From positions 1 to 64,000 of the forward strand of contig JAJHRF010000001.1 in NCBI GenBank assembly GCA_020832925.1: a stretch of DNA of 64,000 nt, written 5' to 3'. This DNA comes from Desulfurococcaceae archaeon. Its GTDB lineage: Archaea; Thermoproteota; Thermoprotei_A; Sulfolobales; Ignisphaeraceae. The translations under genes and the position numbers were made by a program. Shown piece after piece: positions 36,698 to 45,607 of this stretch (position 1 is the stretch's first letter; every line of letters begins with the position of its first letter). The notes under the pieces were generated by a model. That model worked only from the letters and a program-made list of their open reading frames with translations. It searched no databases and was not told the origin of the DNA.

Positions 36698-37134
36698 TTA
36701 GCACCTTTTTTCTTACTCTCGATATACTCCATGTATACTTCATATATTCTTTGAGCAAAACTTCCCGTACCCTCTACACCTGATTCGCTAACCTTGATCC
36801 TATCGTATACTACAACGATATTTGCGTCATGTAATACTTTTACCAGATCAGGTCTTAGATTAAGCTTGCTTATCAATAGCGATGCAAATTCCTCTGCATC
36901 AAATAAAGGTTGCTCATAGATAAGTATTTCAGAAATTCTATTACCATTGATTATAACTCGATAGAACTTGGAACCACCACTATCTTCAGCCTCGCCTAAG
37001 ACTATATGGAATGAGGTAGGATCATAAGATAGTAGTTTGCCTATGTATACCTTGCCATCGGCTAGTCTTACCATAACTTTTTTATCTATCAATCGTGTAA
37101 GTTCACTTGCTATGCTTCTAGGGGCATAACTCAC
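36694..37134 (-). CDS. Sm-like archaeal protein with C-terminal extension (SmAP3 type)
   Basis: In this 146-residue protein residues ~10-75 are an Sm fold (KKVMVRLADGKVYIGKLLSYD with Sm1 features; INGNRISEILI as Sm2). They are followed by a ~70-residue alpha/beta extension (LISKLNLRPDLVKVL, DANIVVVYDRIKV) as in SmAP3 proteins. It would form a ring that binds U-rich RNA. Its stop codon TAG overlaps the apparent ATA start of tgtA, suggesting coupled translation. A start at ATG 37134 is preceded by GGTGAT, a perfect ribosome binding site. Confidence 0.88.
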   Translation of the reverse strand: MSYAPRSIASELTRLIDKKVMVRLADGKVYIGKLLSYDPTSFHIVLGEAEDSGGSKFYRVIINGNRISEILIYEQPLFDAEEFASLLISKLNLRPDLVKVLHDANIVVVYDRIKVSESGVEGTGSFAQRIYEVYMEYIESKKKGAK

Positions 37135-37226
37135 TCTACATCACCTTATAGATAAAGAGTCGCCACAAATAATAAGTCTATGTTAGCAAAGCTTTACTTA
37201 ATCATCTCTTAACGGTAATCACAATA

Positions 37227-37583
37227 TTACTTCCATAGCTTAACGTATACCTTATCCATATAATTAAAATCTCTCACTATATCTTCATAACGAGTCGATA
37301 TTATCACTAAGTACCCCCACAAGCTTATGTACAGCTTAACTATATCATCCTGTACCCGTTTCGTAATTACATATCCGTGAGCTACAAAATCCACTCCTTT
37401 AACATATTGAGGAATGAACTTGTATATCCCCACATTTACTTTTTCACCTTTCTCTACAGGGTTCAAATCTTTATGGATATCCATCTTTATATTAGCTTTG
37501 TCGCATTCCATGGTCAAAATTTTCACACCAAAAATACGTGAATCCTCCACATTAACGACATTACATCTCAGCACTAGGCTCAT
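37227..37583 (-). CDS. rpoG: RNA polymerase subunit Rpo8/RpoG (archaeal Rpb8)
   Basis: A 118-residue OB-fold-like protein with the crenarchaeal Rpb8 pattern: MDIHKDLNPVEKGEKVNV, then HGYVITKRVQDDIVKLYISLWGYLVII (short core LYISLWGYLVII) and the C-terminal FNYMDKVYVKLWK. The subunit is a marker of crenarchaeota and korarchaeota and is absent from most euryarchaea. The N-terminal start is preceded by a weak GATGTGATTT stretch. It lies 92 bp before the Sm-like gene on the same strand. Confidence 0.9.
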   Translation of the reverse strand: MSLVLRCNVVNVEDSRIFGVKILTMECDKANIKMDIHKDLNPVEKGEKVNVGIYKFIPQYVKGVDFVAHGYVITKRVQDDIVKLYISLWGYLVIISTRYEDIVRDFNYMDKVYVKLWK

Positions 37584-37722
37584 GCTAAATCACATCATTT
37601 CTTTTATTTTCCCGCTGAACATCTCTTCTACTACCCTGTATTTAGGTCTTCATAAAAACATGGTTAATTTTGTAACGTGATGTTGTTAGTAATTAGCATT
37701 TTAGCATTTTATAACTTTTGTA

Positions 37723-39273
37723 TTGTATAGGGCGTTGAACGAGAAAATACTATTTGATCGTTTCAACAATATTACAAAAGTAAAAATAGAACCTAAAGGG
37801 GTAGAAGTCTATATAGCTATAGCAGAGTTAGTCGCTGTGAGTAAGGATGAGTACGATGATAAATTATTAGAAGCTCTGAATATGTTGAGCGAGAGAAGTG
37901 TTAAAAATAATTACAATTATTTATTGTTAACATGTGTTAGTAGCAAAGGTCTTGATACCAAAGTGGGTGTTGTAAGTCGTAACAAAGAAACTGCTTGGAA
38001 AGAATTAGAGGTAATTTGCTCCATAATCGAGACTCTGACACACGGCTTCGTCAGATGTTTGCACACTAACGACTTTTTCGATACAGTGGAAGAGTGCATA
38101 ACTCCACAAAGTCTCTCCCCTCTAAATTTTCTAATGAGAGTATTGAGGAGGAGTAATGCGTATCAGATCAGAAATAAAGTAATTGTGCATCCTCTGTCCG
38201 TGATTCCATATCCCCTCATCCACACTGCTCGTGAATATCAATATCTAGCATCGGTTTTTAGCCGAGGATCAATCCCTATAGGGCATCTTTACTCTAACCC
38301 AAATTTGAAGGTAATGATAAGCGATGAACATATACTTCGGCATATACTTATCGTAGGATCTACTGGTAGCGGGAAATCAACTACAGCCTCAGTACTTGCT
38401 GATAAAGTTGCAGAAAAAGGTTACGCTGTAGTTATCATAGATTGGCATGGTGAATACGAGTCTCTTCTACAAGGTAGCAAATCTGTAACTGTTTATACAA
38501 ACCCGTTGAAAGGCTCGGTGTTGGAACCTCTAAGTCTAGAAGATTTAATAAAACGTGAACCACTATCGTTTATCGAAATACTAGAAAGTTCACTCGAATT
38601 AACACCGCCTCAAGCCCATATACTCGAAGATGCTGTAAATCTCTTAGCACAGAAGTTCACGGGACAGGGATATTGTATAGATCTGATAATAGATATGATT
38701 CAGAATAGCGCTGCAACGGCTAGATGGTTTACAGAGTCACGAGAGGCTTTACTTAGGAAACTTAAACCTTTGTCTAGTAGCTACCTCAATATTCAATGGT
38801 CTAAGTTGTCAAGGATTAAAATAGAGAAAGGAAAGATCTACATTTTCGATGTTTCAGCTATATCTAATACAAGGGTTAGAAGAATTATAGCGTCGCTTTT
38901 AATACGTTCAATCATACTAAATGCTCAGTATAACAACATTGTTAAACCGATAATGCTTGTGGTTGACGAAGCTCATAATATATTTCATAGCGAAAATCCT
39001 CTATCAACACTTATTGCCGAGGTAAGGAAGTGGAGTTTAGGGTTTACTATAATCACGCAAGCTCCTTCAATGCTATCACCTGTAGTGATTAAGAATACTA
39101 ATACAAAGATTATCCATGCATTAAAAACTACTAGCGATATAAATGCCGTTATCTCGTCTTCTATCCTAAAGAAAGAACATAAAAAACTTGTTTTATCGTT
39201 AAAACCTGGGGAAGCTTTGCTTGTTATACCTGAAGTGGTTGAACCTATTTTAATAAAAATTCCTAAGCTATAG
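37723..39273 (+). CDS. HerA/DUF87-family ATPase
   Basis: The 516-residue protein has an N-terminal HAS-barrel-like part and a P-loop: Walker A GSTGSGKSTT (about 207-216), ADKVAEKGYAVVIIDWHGEY following it, and Walker B LVVDEAHNIF (about 405-414). It resembles HerA hexameric DNA translocases, but NurA is not next to it and the protein may be one of the several DUF87 paralogues of unknown role. The start is TTG 37723 with no clear ribosome binding site; TTG 37735 is another option. It is convergent with the thermosome gene (6 bp apart). Confidence 0.85.
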   Translation: MYRALNEKILFDRFNNITKVKIEPKGVEVYIAIAELVAVSKDEYDDKLLEALNMLSERSVKNNYNYLLLTCVSSKGLDTKVGVVSRNKETAWKELEVICSIIETLTHGFVRCLHTNDFFDTVEECITPQSLSPLNFLMRVLRRSNAYQIRNKVIVHPLSVIPYPLIHTAREYQYLASVFSRGSIPIGHLYSNPNLKVMISDEHILRHILIVGSTGSGKSTTASVLADKVAEKGYAVVIIDWHGEYESLLQGSKSVTVYTNPLKGSVLEPLSLEDLIKREPLSFIEILESSLELTPPQAHILEDAVNLLAQKFTGQGYCIDLIIDMIQNSAATARWFTESREALLRKLKPLSSSYLNIQWSKLSRIKIEKGKIYIFDVSAISNTRVRRIIASLLIRSIILNAQYNNIVKPIMLVVDEAHNIFHSENPLSTLIAEVRKWSLGFTIITQAPSMLSPVVIKNTNTKIIHALKTTSDINAVISSSILKKEHKKLVLSLKPGEALLVIPEVVEPILIKIPKL

Positions 39274-39279
39274 ATATCT

Positions 39280-40959
39280 CTACTTCTCCTCTTCCTCTTT
39301 CTTCTCTTCTTTCTTTTTCTCCTCTTCTTTCCTCCTAGACGCTGCTATCACATCATCTATCCTTAGTATTAATGTTGCAGCCTCAGTACCTGCTTTTAGT
39401 GCCGATATCTTTACTAGCAATGGATCTATTATACCTTTTTCTTTTGCATTAATTAGATCTCCTGTGAAGACATCTAACCCTATCCACTTTCCATCAGGTT
39501 TCATGTGAGCAGCTCTAAGCTTCATCAGGACCTCGACAGAGTCTAGACCAGCATTTGTAGCTAAGGTCTCTACGATGCCTTCAAGAGCTCTTGCAAATGC
39601 TTCAACAGCTAACCCTTCTTTACCTCCAACTTTGTTAGCGTATTCTCTAAGGTGTTTAGCTAGCTCAATTTCGAAAGCTCCAGCTCCATATACGATCTTC
39701 GGTAATCTGAAGACATCTGCTACAGCGCTAAGAGCATCTCTTGTATATCTCTCTGCTTCATCAACAAGTCTTTCAAGACCTGCTCTAATCAATATAGCAA
39801 CAGATCTCGGATTCTTACATCTCTCTACAAATACCATCTTATCCTCTCCAACCTTCCTCTCTTCAACTAGACCACATTCTCCTAAGTCTTTCTCTGATAG
39901 ATCCTCTATATTACTTACTATCCTACCACCCGAAGCTCTCTCAAGTTTCTCCATATCGCTTCTCTTAACTCTTCTAACAGCCATTATACCTTTCTTAGCT
40001 AAGTAGTGCTGAGCAACATCATCAATACCTTTCTGACATATAACAACATTAACACCTACACTAGCAATCTTCTCAACGTAGCTTCTGAGGATATTCTCTT
40101 TCTCTTCAAGGAATCTACGCATTTGTGTTGGATCGCTAATCCTTATCTCTGCATCTATTTCAGGCTTTTCGATTTCTAGAGGTGCATCGATTAAAGCTAT
40201 CTTAGCATTCTCAACTCTTCTAGGCATTGCCGGGTGTACAACTTCTTTATCGAGTATTACACCATATACTAGCTGGGTATCAAGTAGTCCTCCTCCTTTC
40301 TTCTTGACTATCTGCACATTATCTAAATCGACATACCATCTATCTGCTCTCTTCTCAACAATTTGTCTTACTGCTTTAACAACTAACTCGGCTAAGAATT
40401 CTCTGGCACCGTGAACAGCTTTACTAGTTAAAGCCGACATAGCCACTTTCTTCAGGATTTCATCCGATGACGGAGCCTCAACATCGACCTCCTCCGCTAT
40501 CTCATACGCTACCTTAGTGGCGTACTCTAGAGCTTTTTTATACCCGTTCACAATTATTGTTGGGTGCAAACCTTTCTCTAGAAGATCTTCTGCTTGTTTA
40601 AGTAATTCACCAGCTATTATCACAGCAGTCTTTGTTCCATCACCTGCTTCCTCATCTTGACCCTTAGCTATCTGTACCAATAATTTCGCAGCTGGATGCT
40701 GAACATCCATCTTGTCAAGGATTGTTGCTCCATCATTGGTTATAGTTATGTCACCGAGTGCGTCAACTAACATCTTATCCATTCCTCTAGGACCGTAGGT
40801 TGTCTTTAACATTTCAGCGATAGCTAATGCTGCCATCATATTGGCTCTTAATGCATCACGTCCAGCAGCTCTAGACGTACCTTCCTTTAATATGATTACA
40901 GGTATTCCTGTAGCTTCATACGGTCCTACTTGAGCCATACTCAACACCAAGGAGTTCAT
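39280..40959 (-). CDS. ths: Thermosome subunit (group II chaperonin)
   Basis: A 559-residue chaperonin subunit. The nucleotide site reads [13 protein letters not shown] and [15 protein letters not shown]; later blocks are [16 protein letters not shown] and [16 protein letters not shown]-like [16 protein letters not shown]. The C-terminus is a long Lys/Glu run, as in thermosomes, instead of a GGM repeat. It forms an ATP-driven double ring that folds proteins. The first ORF residues MNSLVLS may not be used: M8 ([15 protein letters not shown]) is the usual start. Confidence 0.97.
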   Translation of the reverse strand: MNSLVLSMAQVGPYEATGIPVIILKEGTSRAAGRDALRANMMAALAIAEMLKTTYGPRGMDKMLVDALGDITITNDGATILDKMDVQHPAAKLLVQIAKGQDEEAGDGTKTAVIIAGELLKQAEDLLEKGLHPTIIVNGYKKALEYATKVAYEIAEEVDVEAPSSDEILKKVAMSALTSKAVHGAREFLAELVVKAVRQIVEKRADRWYVDLDNVQIVKKKGGGLLDTQLVYGVILDKEVVHPAMPRRVENAKIALIDAPLEIEKPEIDAEIRISDPTQMRRFLEEKENILRSYVEKIASVGVNVVICQKGIDDVAQHYLAKKGIMAVRRVKRSDMEKLERASGGRIVSNIEDLSEKDLGECGLVEERKVGEDKMVFVERCKNPRSVAILIRAGLERLVDEAERYTRDALSAVADVFRLPKIVYGAGAFEIELAKHLREYANKVGGKEGLAVEAFARALEGIVETLATNAGLDSVEVLMKLRAAHMKPDGKWIGLDVFTGDLINAKEKGIIDPLLVKISALKAGTEAATLILRIDDVIAASRRKEEEKKKEEKKEEEEK

Positions 40960-41149
40960 TTAGTGAGGTTCTATATAAGTTTTTATGAAAATAGTTACCG
41001 ATACCTCTAGTAATAGCTATCTTTATAAAGTCAAGGAATCGTAGTATGGTATTAAAGTAAAACCTTATAAACTGATACAGATATGTACATATATGTTGCA
41101 ATACCAAGAGCAAGGCTCGTGAGTAGAAGACGATGTGTAGGGAGAGTTT

Positions 41150-41371
41150 ATGGGTAAGGTTAGGACAAGTCTAGTTAAACGTACAGCGAGAAAACTTATC
41201 GTTATGTATCCTAATCTATTCACGATAGATTTTGAGCATAATAAACAGATTGTTTCAAAACTTTGCATTATCCATTCGAAGAAGTTAAGAAATCAGATAG
41301 CGGGTTATATAACTCACTTAGTTAAAATAATGCAGAGGCAAGCTTCAGAAGAAGGTAGTGAAATCGATTAG
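41150..41371 (+). CDS. rps17e: Small ribosomal subunit protein eS17
   Basis: A 73-residue archaeal S17e: GKVRTSLVKRTARKLI, FTIDFEHNKQIV, and SKKLRNQIAGYITHLVK are diagnostic. The length is normal for archaea (the eukaryotic protein has a longer tail). It starts at ATG 41150 after AGGGAGAG and heads a three-gene set: its end overlaps the MoaD-like gene by 14 bp, which in turn overlaps the Cgi121-like gene by 4 bp. Confidence 0.96.
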   Translation: MGKVRTSLVKRTARKLIVMYPNLFTIDFEHNKQIVSKLCIIHSKKLRNQIAGYITHLVKIMQRQASEEGSEID

Positions 41372-41666
41372 GTGGGTACCCATAGTTAAAGTAAGGTTTT
41401 TGGGTCATCTCAGAACGAGATTAAATATCGATGAACTAAACATACCAGTAGAGGGTGAGATATCATTAACTGATTTGCTTACTAAGATCTCTAACTTGAA
41501 ACCTGAACTACAACAAATTATCAAGAGTATCGTAGAGTATACAAGCGAGTATCTTCTTTTAATTAACGATGTCGATATTAATGTTTACGGCGATTTAAAT
41601 AAAGTAAAAATAAGGGATGGAGATACCGTAGTCTTTGTGCCAGTAGTACATGGAGGAAAAGAATGA
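41358..41666 (+). CDS. MoaD-like ubiquitin-like protein with Gly-Gly-Lys-Glu end
   Basis: A 102-residue beta-grasp protein: VKVRFLGHLRTRL as first strand, LLLINDVDINVY and DTVVFVPVVHGG at the end. The Gly-Gly is followed by Lys-Glu, so activation at a terminal glycine would first need removal of two residues, unlike classical MoaD or SAMP. It is distinct from the second MoaD-like protein at 20.6 kb. Start GTG 41358 lies inside the eS17 gene; only the first 8 residues are uncertain. Its placement with translation genes suggests tRNA thiolation or protein modification rather than cofactor synthesis (inference). Confidence 0.75.
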   Translation: MKSIRWVPIVKVRFLGHLRTRLNIDELNIPVEGEISLTDLLTKISNLKPELQQIIKSIVEYTSEYLLLINDVDINVYGDLNKVKIRDGDTVVFVPVVHGGKE

Positions 41667-42178
41667 TATTTATAGGATATATACATTGCAATAAAACAGT
41701 AAATCCCTGTGAATATCTAAAACATTTCTGTAACTGCATTAAACTTTGCCTTTACATCGAAGAGCTTCCTGCTTTATGGGAGGAACTCTCATTAGCATTT
41801 ATTAAAACTCTTAAAGCTGTAGAGGATAGAAAGACCGTAGCGCGAAAAATAGAGTTTGAGTTCTATATAAGGTTTTTTGCTGAGAGACAAATTCACTATA
41901 TAATCAATAAGTATTTAGCAACTAAGAAAACAAATTCAAAGACTAGTTTCATAATAACGAAGTGCGATAAAGATGAGCAGTGCGTGAGCGAATACCTAAA
42001 GAATCTTTTAAACTTAGGCTGTAAATACATAGAGAAACCCGGTATTGATGAAGCATTGAATCTATATTCGATAATATTAAAACATCATGATCTCGATGTA
42101 GATATCCATAGTATTGAGGAAATACGTAGAATAGCCTTAGGTATTATAGGATGCAACGATATCTTAATCAAAAAATAG
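41663..42178 (+). CDS. Cgi121-like protein (putative KEOPS subunit)
   Basis: A 171-residue protein. The segment ARKIEFEFYIRFFAERQIHYI resembles the Cgi121 family helix that ends in RQI, where family members read E.L.YL...RQI. A second similar feature is the C-terminal helix region EIRRIALGIIGCNDILI. Cgi121 binds the Bud32 kinase and tRNA in the KEOPS complex that makes t6A. The N-terminal 35 residues are Cys-rich (CEYLKHFCNCIKLC). Overlap by 4 bp with the MoaD-like gene indicates one operon. The assignment is plausible but not certain. Confidence 0.5.
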   Translation: MIFIGYIHCNKTVNPCEYLKHFCNCIKLCLYIEELPALWEELSLAFIKTLKAVEDRKTVARKIEFEFYIRFFAERQIHYIINKYLATKKTNSKTSFIITKCDKDEQCVSEYLKNLLNLGCKYIEKPGIDEALNLYSIILKHHDLDVDIHSIEEIRRIALGIIGCNDILIKK

Positions 42179-42228
42179 ATATAAAGTTTATCGTAAGTAA
42201 GACGATTAGGTCTTAAACTATGTTTTAG

Positions 42229-42240
42229 AAATATTTTTAA
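42229..42240 (+). promoter_or_regulatory. TATA box of the Glu/Trp microprotein gene
   Basis: AAATATTTTTAA lies 38-49 bp before the start codon, which puts transcription start near 42258-42262 and leaves a short leader with the ribosome binding site. Confidence 0.6.
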
Positions 42241-42277
42241 TCCCCGGTCACTACAAGCTAATGATTGGTGAATCTAT

Positions 42278-42352
42278 ATGATGCTTGAAGAAGAATGGGA
42301 AGAAGAGGAATGGTGGGAAGAAGAGGAAGAATGGGAAGAAGAGGAATGGTAG
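42278..42352 (+). CDS. 24-residue microprotein of Glu and Trp only (plus Met-Met-Leu)
   Basis: The frame begins ATG ATG CTT, then consists only of GAA/GAG (16 codons) and TGG (5 codons) and ends with TAG at 42350-42352. The repeating unit is Glu-Glu-Glu-Glu-Trp with small variations. A GGTGA ribosome binding site (42267-42271) is 6 nt before the first ATG, and a TATA box is placed correctly upstream. An inverted repeat lies 18 bp after the stop. The protein would be extremely acidic and aromatic; I know no family. ABCE1 starts 111 bp downstream. A Trp-rich leader peptide or a purine-rich RNA element are alternatives. Confidence 0.6.
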   Translation: MMLEEEWEEEEWWEEEEEWEEEEW

Positions 42353-42369
42353 AGCAAGTACAATACACT

Positions 42370-42391
42370 TCGTATATTTTAAACTATACGA
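42370..42391 (+). repeat. Inverted repeat between the microprotein and ABCE1 genes
   Basis: TCGTATA and TATACGA form a perfect 7-bp inverted repeat with loop TTTTAAAC. It could be a terminator-like hairpin for the microprotein message or an operator in front of the ABCE1 promoter (AAAATATTTATTTG at about 42396-42409). Confidence 0.45.
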
Positions 42392-42463
42392 GTTAAAATA
42401 TTTATTTGCTTCAGGATTTGAATCGGTTATAGATTTAATAAAGCTTTTTTAAGGTAATAAGTG

Positions 42464-44269
42464 ATGGCTAGAGTTGCAATTATTGATTACGAAGTTTGTA
42501 ATCCTAGTAAATGCGGTACACCGTGCATTAGATTTTGCCCTGTAAATAAGACCAAGCCTTACAAGGCGATAGAGTTAAGTGAGCAGAAAAAAGGTAAACC
42601 TGTTATCTACGAAGATAAATGTATAGCTTGTGGGATATGTGTTAAGAAGTGCCCGTTTAAAGCTATAAGCATAGTAAATCTCCCGGAAGAAGTAGAGGAA
42701 AAGCTTGTACATAGATATGGACCTAACGCGTTTAAACTATACGGATTACCCATACCCATTAGAGGGAAGTTTGTAGCAGTTATCGGACCTAATGGTGTGG
42801 GGAAGACAACAGCTTTAAGAATACTATCAGGGAATTTGATACCTAATTTCGGTAAGTATGATGCTGAACCTCAGAAGGACTATGTTTTAAACCGTTTTAA
42901 GGGAACACAGCTGTATACATACTTCTACGATCTGTATTACAACAAATTAAAGGTTGTACTTAAGATCCAGTACATAGAGTATATCCCTAAGTATGTTAAA
43001 GGTGTTCCGAGAAGTATTTTAATGAAGGTTGATGAAAGAGGTATTATGCGTGATATCGTGACATTGTTGAATATGGAGTACATGCTGGACAAGGATATTT
43101 CAATTTTAAGCGGAGGAGAGTTGCAGAAGCTAGCTGTCGCTGTAGCTTTGGCAAAGGATAGTGATGTGTACATATTCGATGAACCAACAAGCTATCTAGA
43201 TGTTAGAGAAAGGCTCAACCTTGCGAAAGCTCTAGATGAACTAGTGCCTAGGGATAGGTATGTACTTGTTGTAGATCACGATCTCATGTTCATAGATTAC
43301 GTTGCAGATCTTGTTGTTGTAACTTACGGAGTTCCGGGGGTTTATGGTATGTTTTCTAATCCTTATACAGCAAATACAGGGATAGATCATTATCTCAAAG
43401 GCTATCTACCGTCGGAAAACGTAAGAATTAGAGATGAAAGTATTACATTTAGACTGCACGATAGTAGAGTCGATCTGGGGTCCGAGATAGAAGAAGTTCT
43501 CTGTATATGGAGTAATATAAAGAAAAAGCTAGGCGTATTTGAATTAACAGTAGAAGCTGGAGAAGTACGCAAAGGTGAGGTGATAGGGATTGTAGGCCCT
43601 AACAGCATAGGTAAAACCACGTTTATCAGAATTCTTGCAGGAGAAATCCAACCTGATGAGGGTTATACTACAACATCGGCGTTTAGATTAAGTTATAAAC
43701 CGCAGTACTTACCTAGGCAGATGCAGGGTTGCACAACAGTCGAAGAATGTATAAAAGGTTTAAATAGAGAAGCTTTGAACGAAAATAGCTGGCTGTATGT
43801 AGAAATAGTTAAACGATTAGGGATAGATAGGTTGTTGAACAAGGAAGTTGCCACATTAAGTGGGGGAGAGCTGCAGAAGTTCCATGTAGCTTACGCTTTA
43901 ATCAAAGATGCAGATATATACTTATTAGATGAACCTTCTTCACATATAGATGTAGAAGATCAACTAGTTGTAGCTAGAACTATTAAACGTGTAGCAAGGA
44001 TTAGAAAAGCCTCGGTATTTGTCGTAGATCATAACGTTCTACTCATCGACTATGCTGTTGACAGATTAATAGTATTCACAGGTGAGCCAGGTTTTAGAGG
44101 ATACGGTTTCGCACCTAATACCGTAGCTAAAGCATTTAATAACTTCCTGAAGCAGCTTAGCATAACTATGCGACGAGATCCGCAATCAGGAAGACCTAGA
44201 ATAAATAAACCTGGTAGCTACTTAGATAGATACCAGAGATCGTTAGGTCAGTATTCCTACTCGGAATAG
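42464..44269 (+). CDS. Ribosome recycling ATPase ABCE1/Rli1
   Basis: About 601 residues. The N-terminal region has two [4Fe-4S] clusters (NPSKCGTPCIRFCPVNKTKP and CIACGICVKKCPF). Two ABC modules follow, with Walker A GPNGVGKTT and GPNSIGKTT, signatures LSGGELQK (twice) and Walker B IFDEPTSYLD and LLDEPSSHID. The factor splits ribosomes after termination together with Pelota. All ATPase residues are present. The track frame includes a GTG codon at 42461; ATG 42464 is the likely start, following AAGGTAA. Confidence 0.97.
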   Translation: MARVAIIDYEVCNPSKCGTPCIRFCPVNKTKPYKAIELSEQKKGKPVIYEDKCIACGICVKKCPFKAISIVNLPEEVEEKLVHRYGPNAFKLYGLPIPIRGKFVAVIGPNGVGKTTALRILSGNLIPNFGKYDAEPQKDYVLNRFKGTQLYTYFYDLYYNKLKVVLKIQYIEYIPKYVKGVPRSILMKVDERGIMRDIVTLLNMEYMLDKDISILSGGELQKLAVAVALAKDSDVYIFDEPTSYLDVRERLNLAKALDELVPRDRYVLVVDHDLMFIDYVADLVVVTYGVPGVYGMFSNPYTANTGIDHYLKGYLPSENVRIRDESITFRLHDSRVDLGSEIEEVLCIWSNIKKKLGVFELTVEAGEVRKGEVIGIVGPNSIGKTTFIRILAGEIQPDEGYTTTSAFRLSYKPQYLPRQMQGCTTVEECIKGLNREALNENSWLYVEIVKRLGIDRLLNKEVATLSGGELQKFHVAYALIKDADIYLLDEPSSHIDVEDQLVVARTIKRVARIRKASVFVVDHNVLLIDYAVDRLIVFTGEPGFRGYGFAPNTVAKAFNNFLKQLSITMRRDPQSGRPRINKPGSYLDRYQRSLGQYSYSE

Positions 44270-44364
44270 ATCTACAAATTTTCAAGAGCTCGATAAAGTT
44301 ATACTCGGTATACCCGCAAAACTTATTTTCTTAAAAATAGCTTTTCCTTAGCCTGGTGAAATTT

Positions 44365-45519
44365 GTGAGTGAAAAACCGAAGACAACGATATCCGTAATC
44401 AAAGCAGATATAGGGTCTCTTGCAGGACATCACGTAGTACATCCTGATACTATGGCTGCTGCAGCTAAAGTTCTTGCTGAAGCTAAAAGCAAAGGTATCA
44501 TAGTAGATTACTATGTAACTCACGCAGGTGATGATTTAGAGCTTATAATGACTCATAAAAAAGGTGTTGATTCACCTGAAGTACATGAAACAGCGTGGAA
44601 TGCATTCAAAGAAGCAGCAAAAGTTGCAAAGGAGCTTGGACTTTATGCAGCAGGTCAAGATCTGTTAGCCGAGGCTTTCTCTGGGAATGTAAGAGGTTTA
44701 GGTCCATCTGTAGCAGAAATGGAGTTTGTAGAAAGACCTTCAGAACCTATCGTGGTATTCATGGCTGATAAAACTGAGCCTGGAGCTTTCAACCTACCTC
44801 TATTTAGAGTATTTGCAGATCCATTCAATACAGCCGGTCTTGTAATAGATCCTAAACTTCACGATGGATTCAAATTTGAGATCTACGATGTAATGGCAGG
44901 TAAATACGTTGTCATGAATGCTCCGGAAGAGCTATATGACATCCTTGCACTTATAGGTACTCCTGGAAGATTTGTAATAAGAAGAGTGTATAGGAAAAGC
45001 GATAACGAGATAGCAGCAGTTGTCTCAGTTGAAAGATTAAACCTCATTGCTGGACGTTACGTTGGGAAAGACGATCCTGTAGCAGTTGTTAGAGCACAAT
45101 CAGGTTTTCCAGCCGTTGGTGAAATACTAGAAGCATTTGCATTTCCACACCTAGTAGCTGGATGGATGAGAGGAAGTCACTTTGGACCACTAATGCCTGT
45201 ATCACAACGCCATGCTAGGTGTACAAGATTCGATGGACCACCGAGAGTTGTAGCTCTCGGTTTCCAAATAAAGAACGCTAGACTGATAGGGCCTTCTGAT
45301 CTATTCGATGATCCAGCTTTCGATGAAACAAGAAGACTAGCGCAAATGATAGCTGAGTACATGAGAAGACATGGGCCATTTATGCCACACAGATTAGGAC
45401 CAGAAGAAATGGAGTACACAACATTGCCAGAAGTACTACAGAAGCTACAAAATAGATTTGTAGAAGCCAAACTCTACGAAGTAAAAGGGCCTAAAGTCAA
45501 AACAGAATTACTAGAGTAG
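44365..45519 (+). CDS. fbp: Fructose-1,6-bisphosphate aldolase/phosphatase
   Basis: A bifunctional archaeal enzyme that joins triose phosphates and then removes the 1-phosphate, making gluconeogenesis one-way. The N-terminus ISVIKADIGSLAGHHVVHPD, the metal-binding ADKTEPGAFNLPLFR and the C-terminal EYTTLPEVLQKL are typical. I place the start at GTG 44365 because GGTGA (44355-44359) lies just before it; GTG 44356 would overlap that site. The length, about 384 residues, is normal. Triosephosphate isomerase follows 88 bp downstream, so the two gluconeogenic genes are neighbours. Confidence 0.95.
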   Translation: MSEKPKTTISVIKADIGSLAGHHVVHPDTMAAAAKVLAEAKSKGIIVDYYVTHAGDDLELIMTHKKGVDSPEVHETAWNAFKEAAKVAKELGLYAAGQDLLAEAFSGNVRGLGPSVAEMEFVERPSEPIVVFMADKTEPGAFNLPLFRVFADPFNTAGLVIDPKLHDGFKFEIYDVMAGKYVVMNAPEELYDILALIGTPGRFVIRRVYRKSDNEIAAVVSVERLNLIAGRYVGKDDPVAVVRAQSGFPAVGEILEAFAFPHLVAGWMRGSHFGPLMPVSQRHARCTRFDGPPRVVALGFQIKNARLIGPSDLFDDPAFDETRRLAQMIAEYMRRHGPFMPHRLGPEEMEYTTLPEVLQKLQNRFVEAKLYEVKGPKVKTELLE

Positions 45520-45607
45520 ATAATAAGAATTAATAAAGTCAAAGCTATTTTTTAACTAGTGTCTGCGTAAAAGTATAACTTAAGTTTTGTTAATTGTGTG
45601 ATATCGT

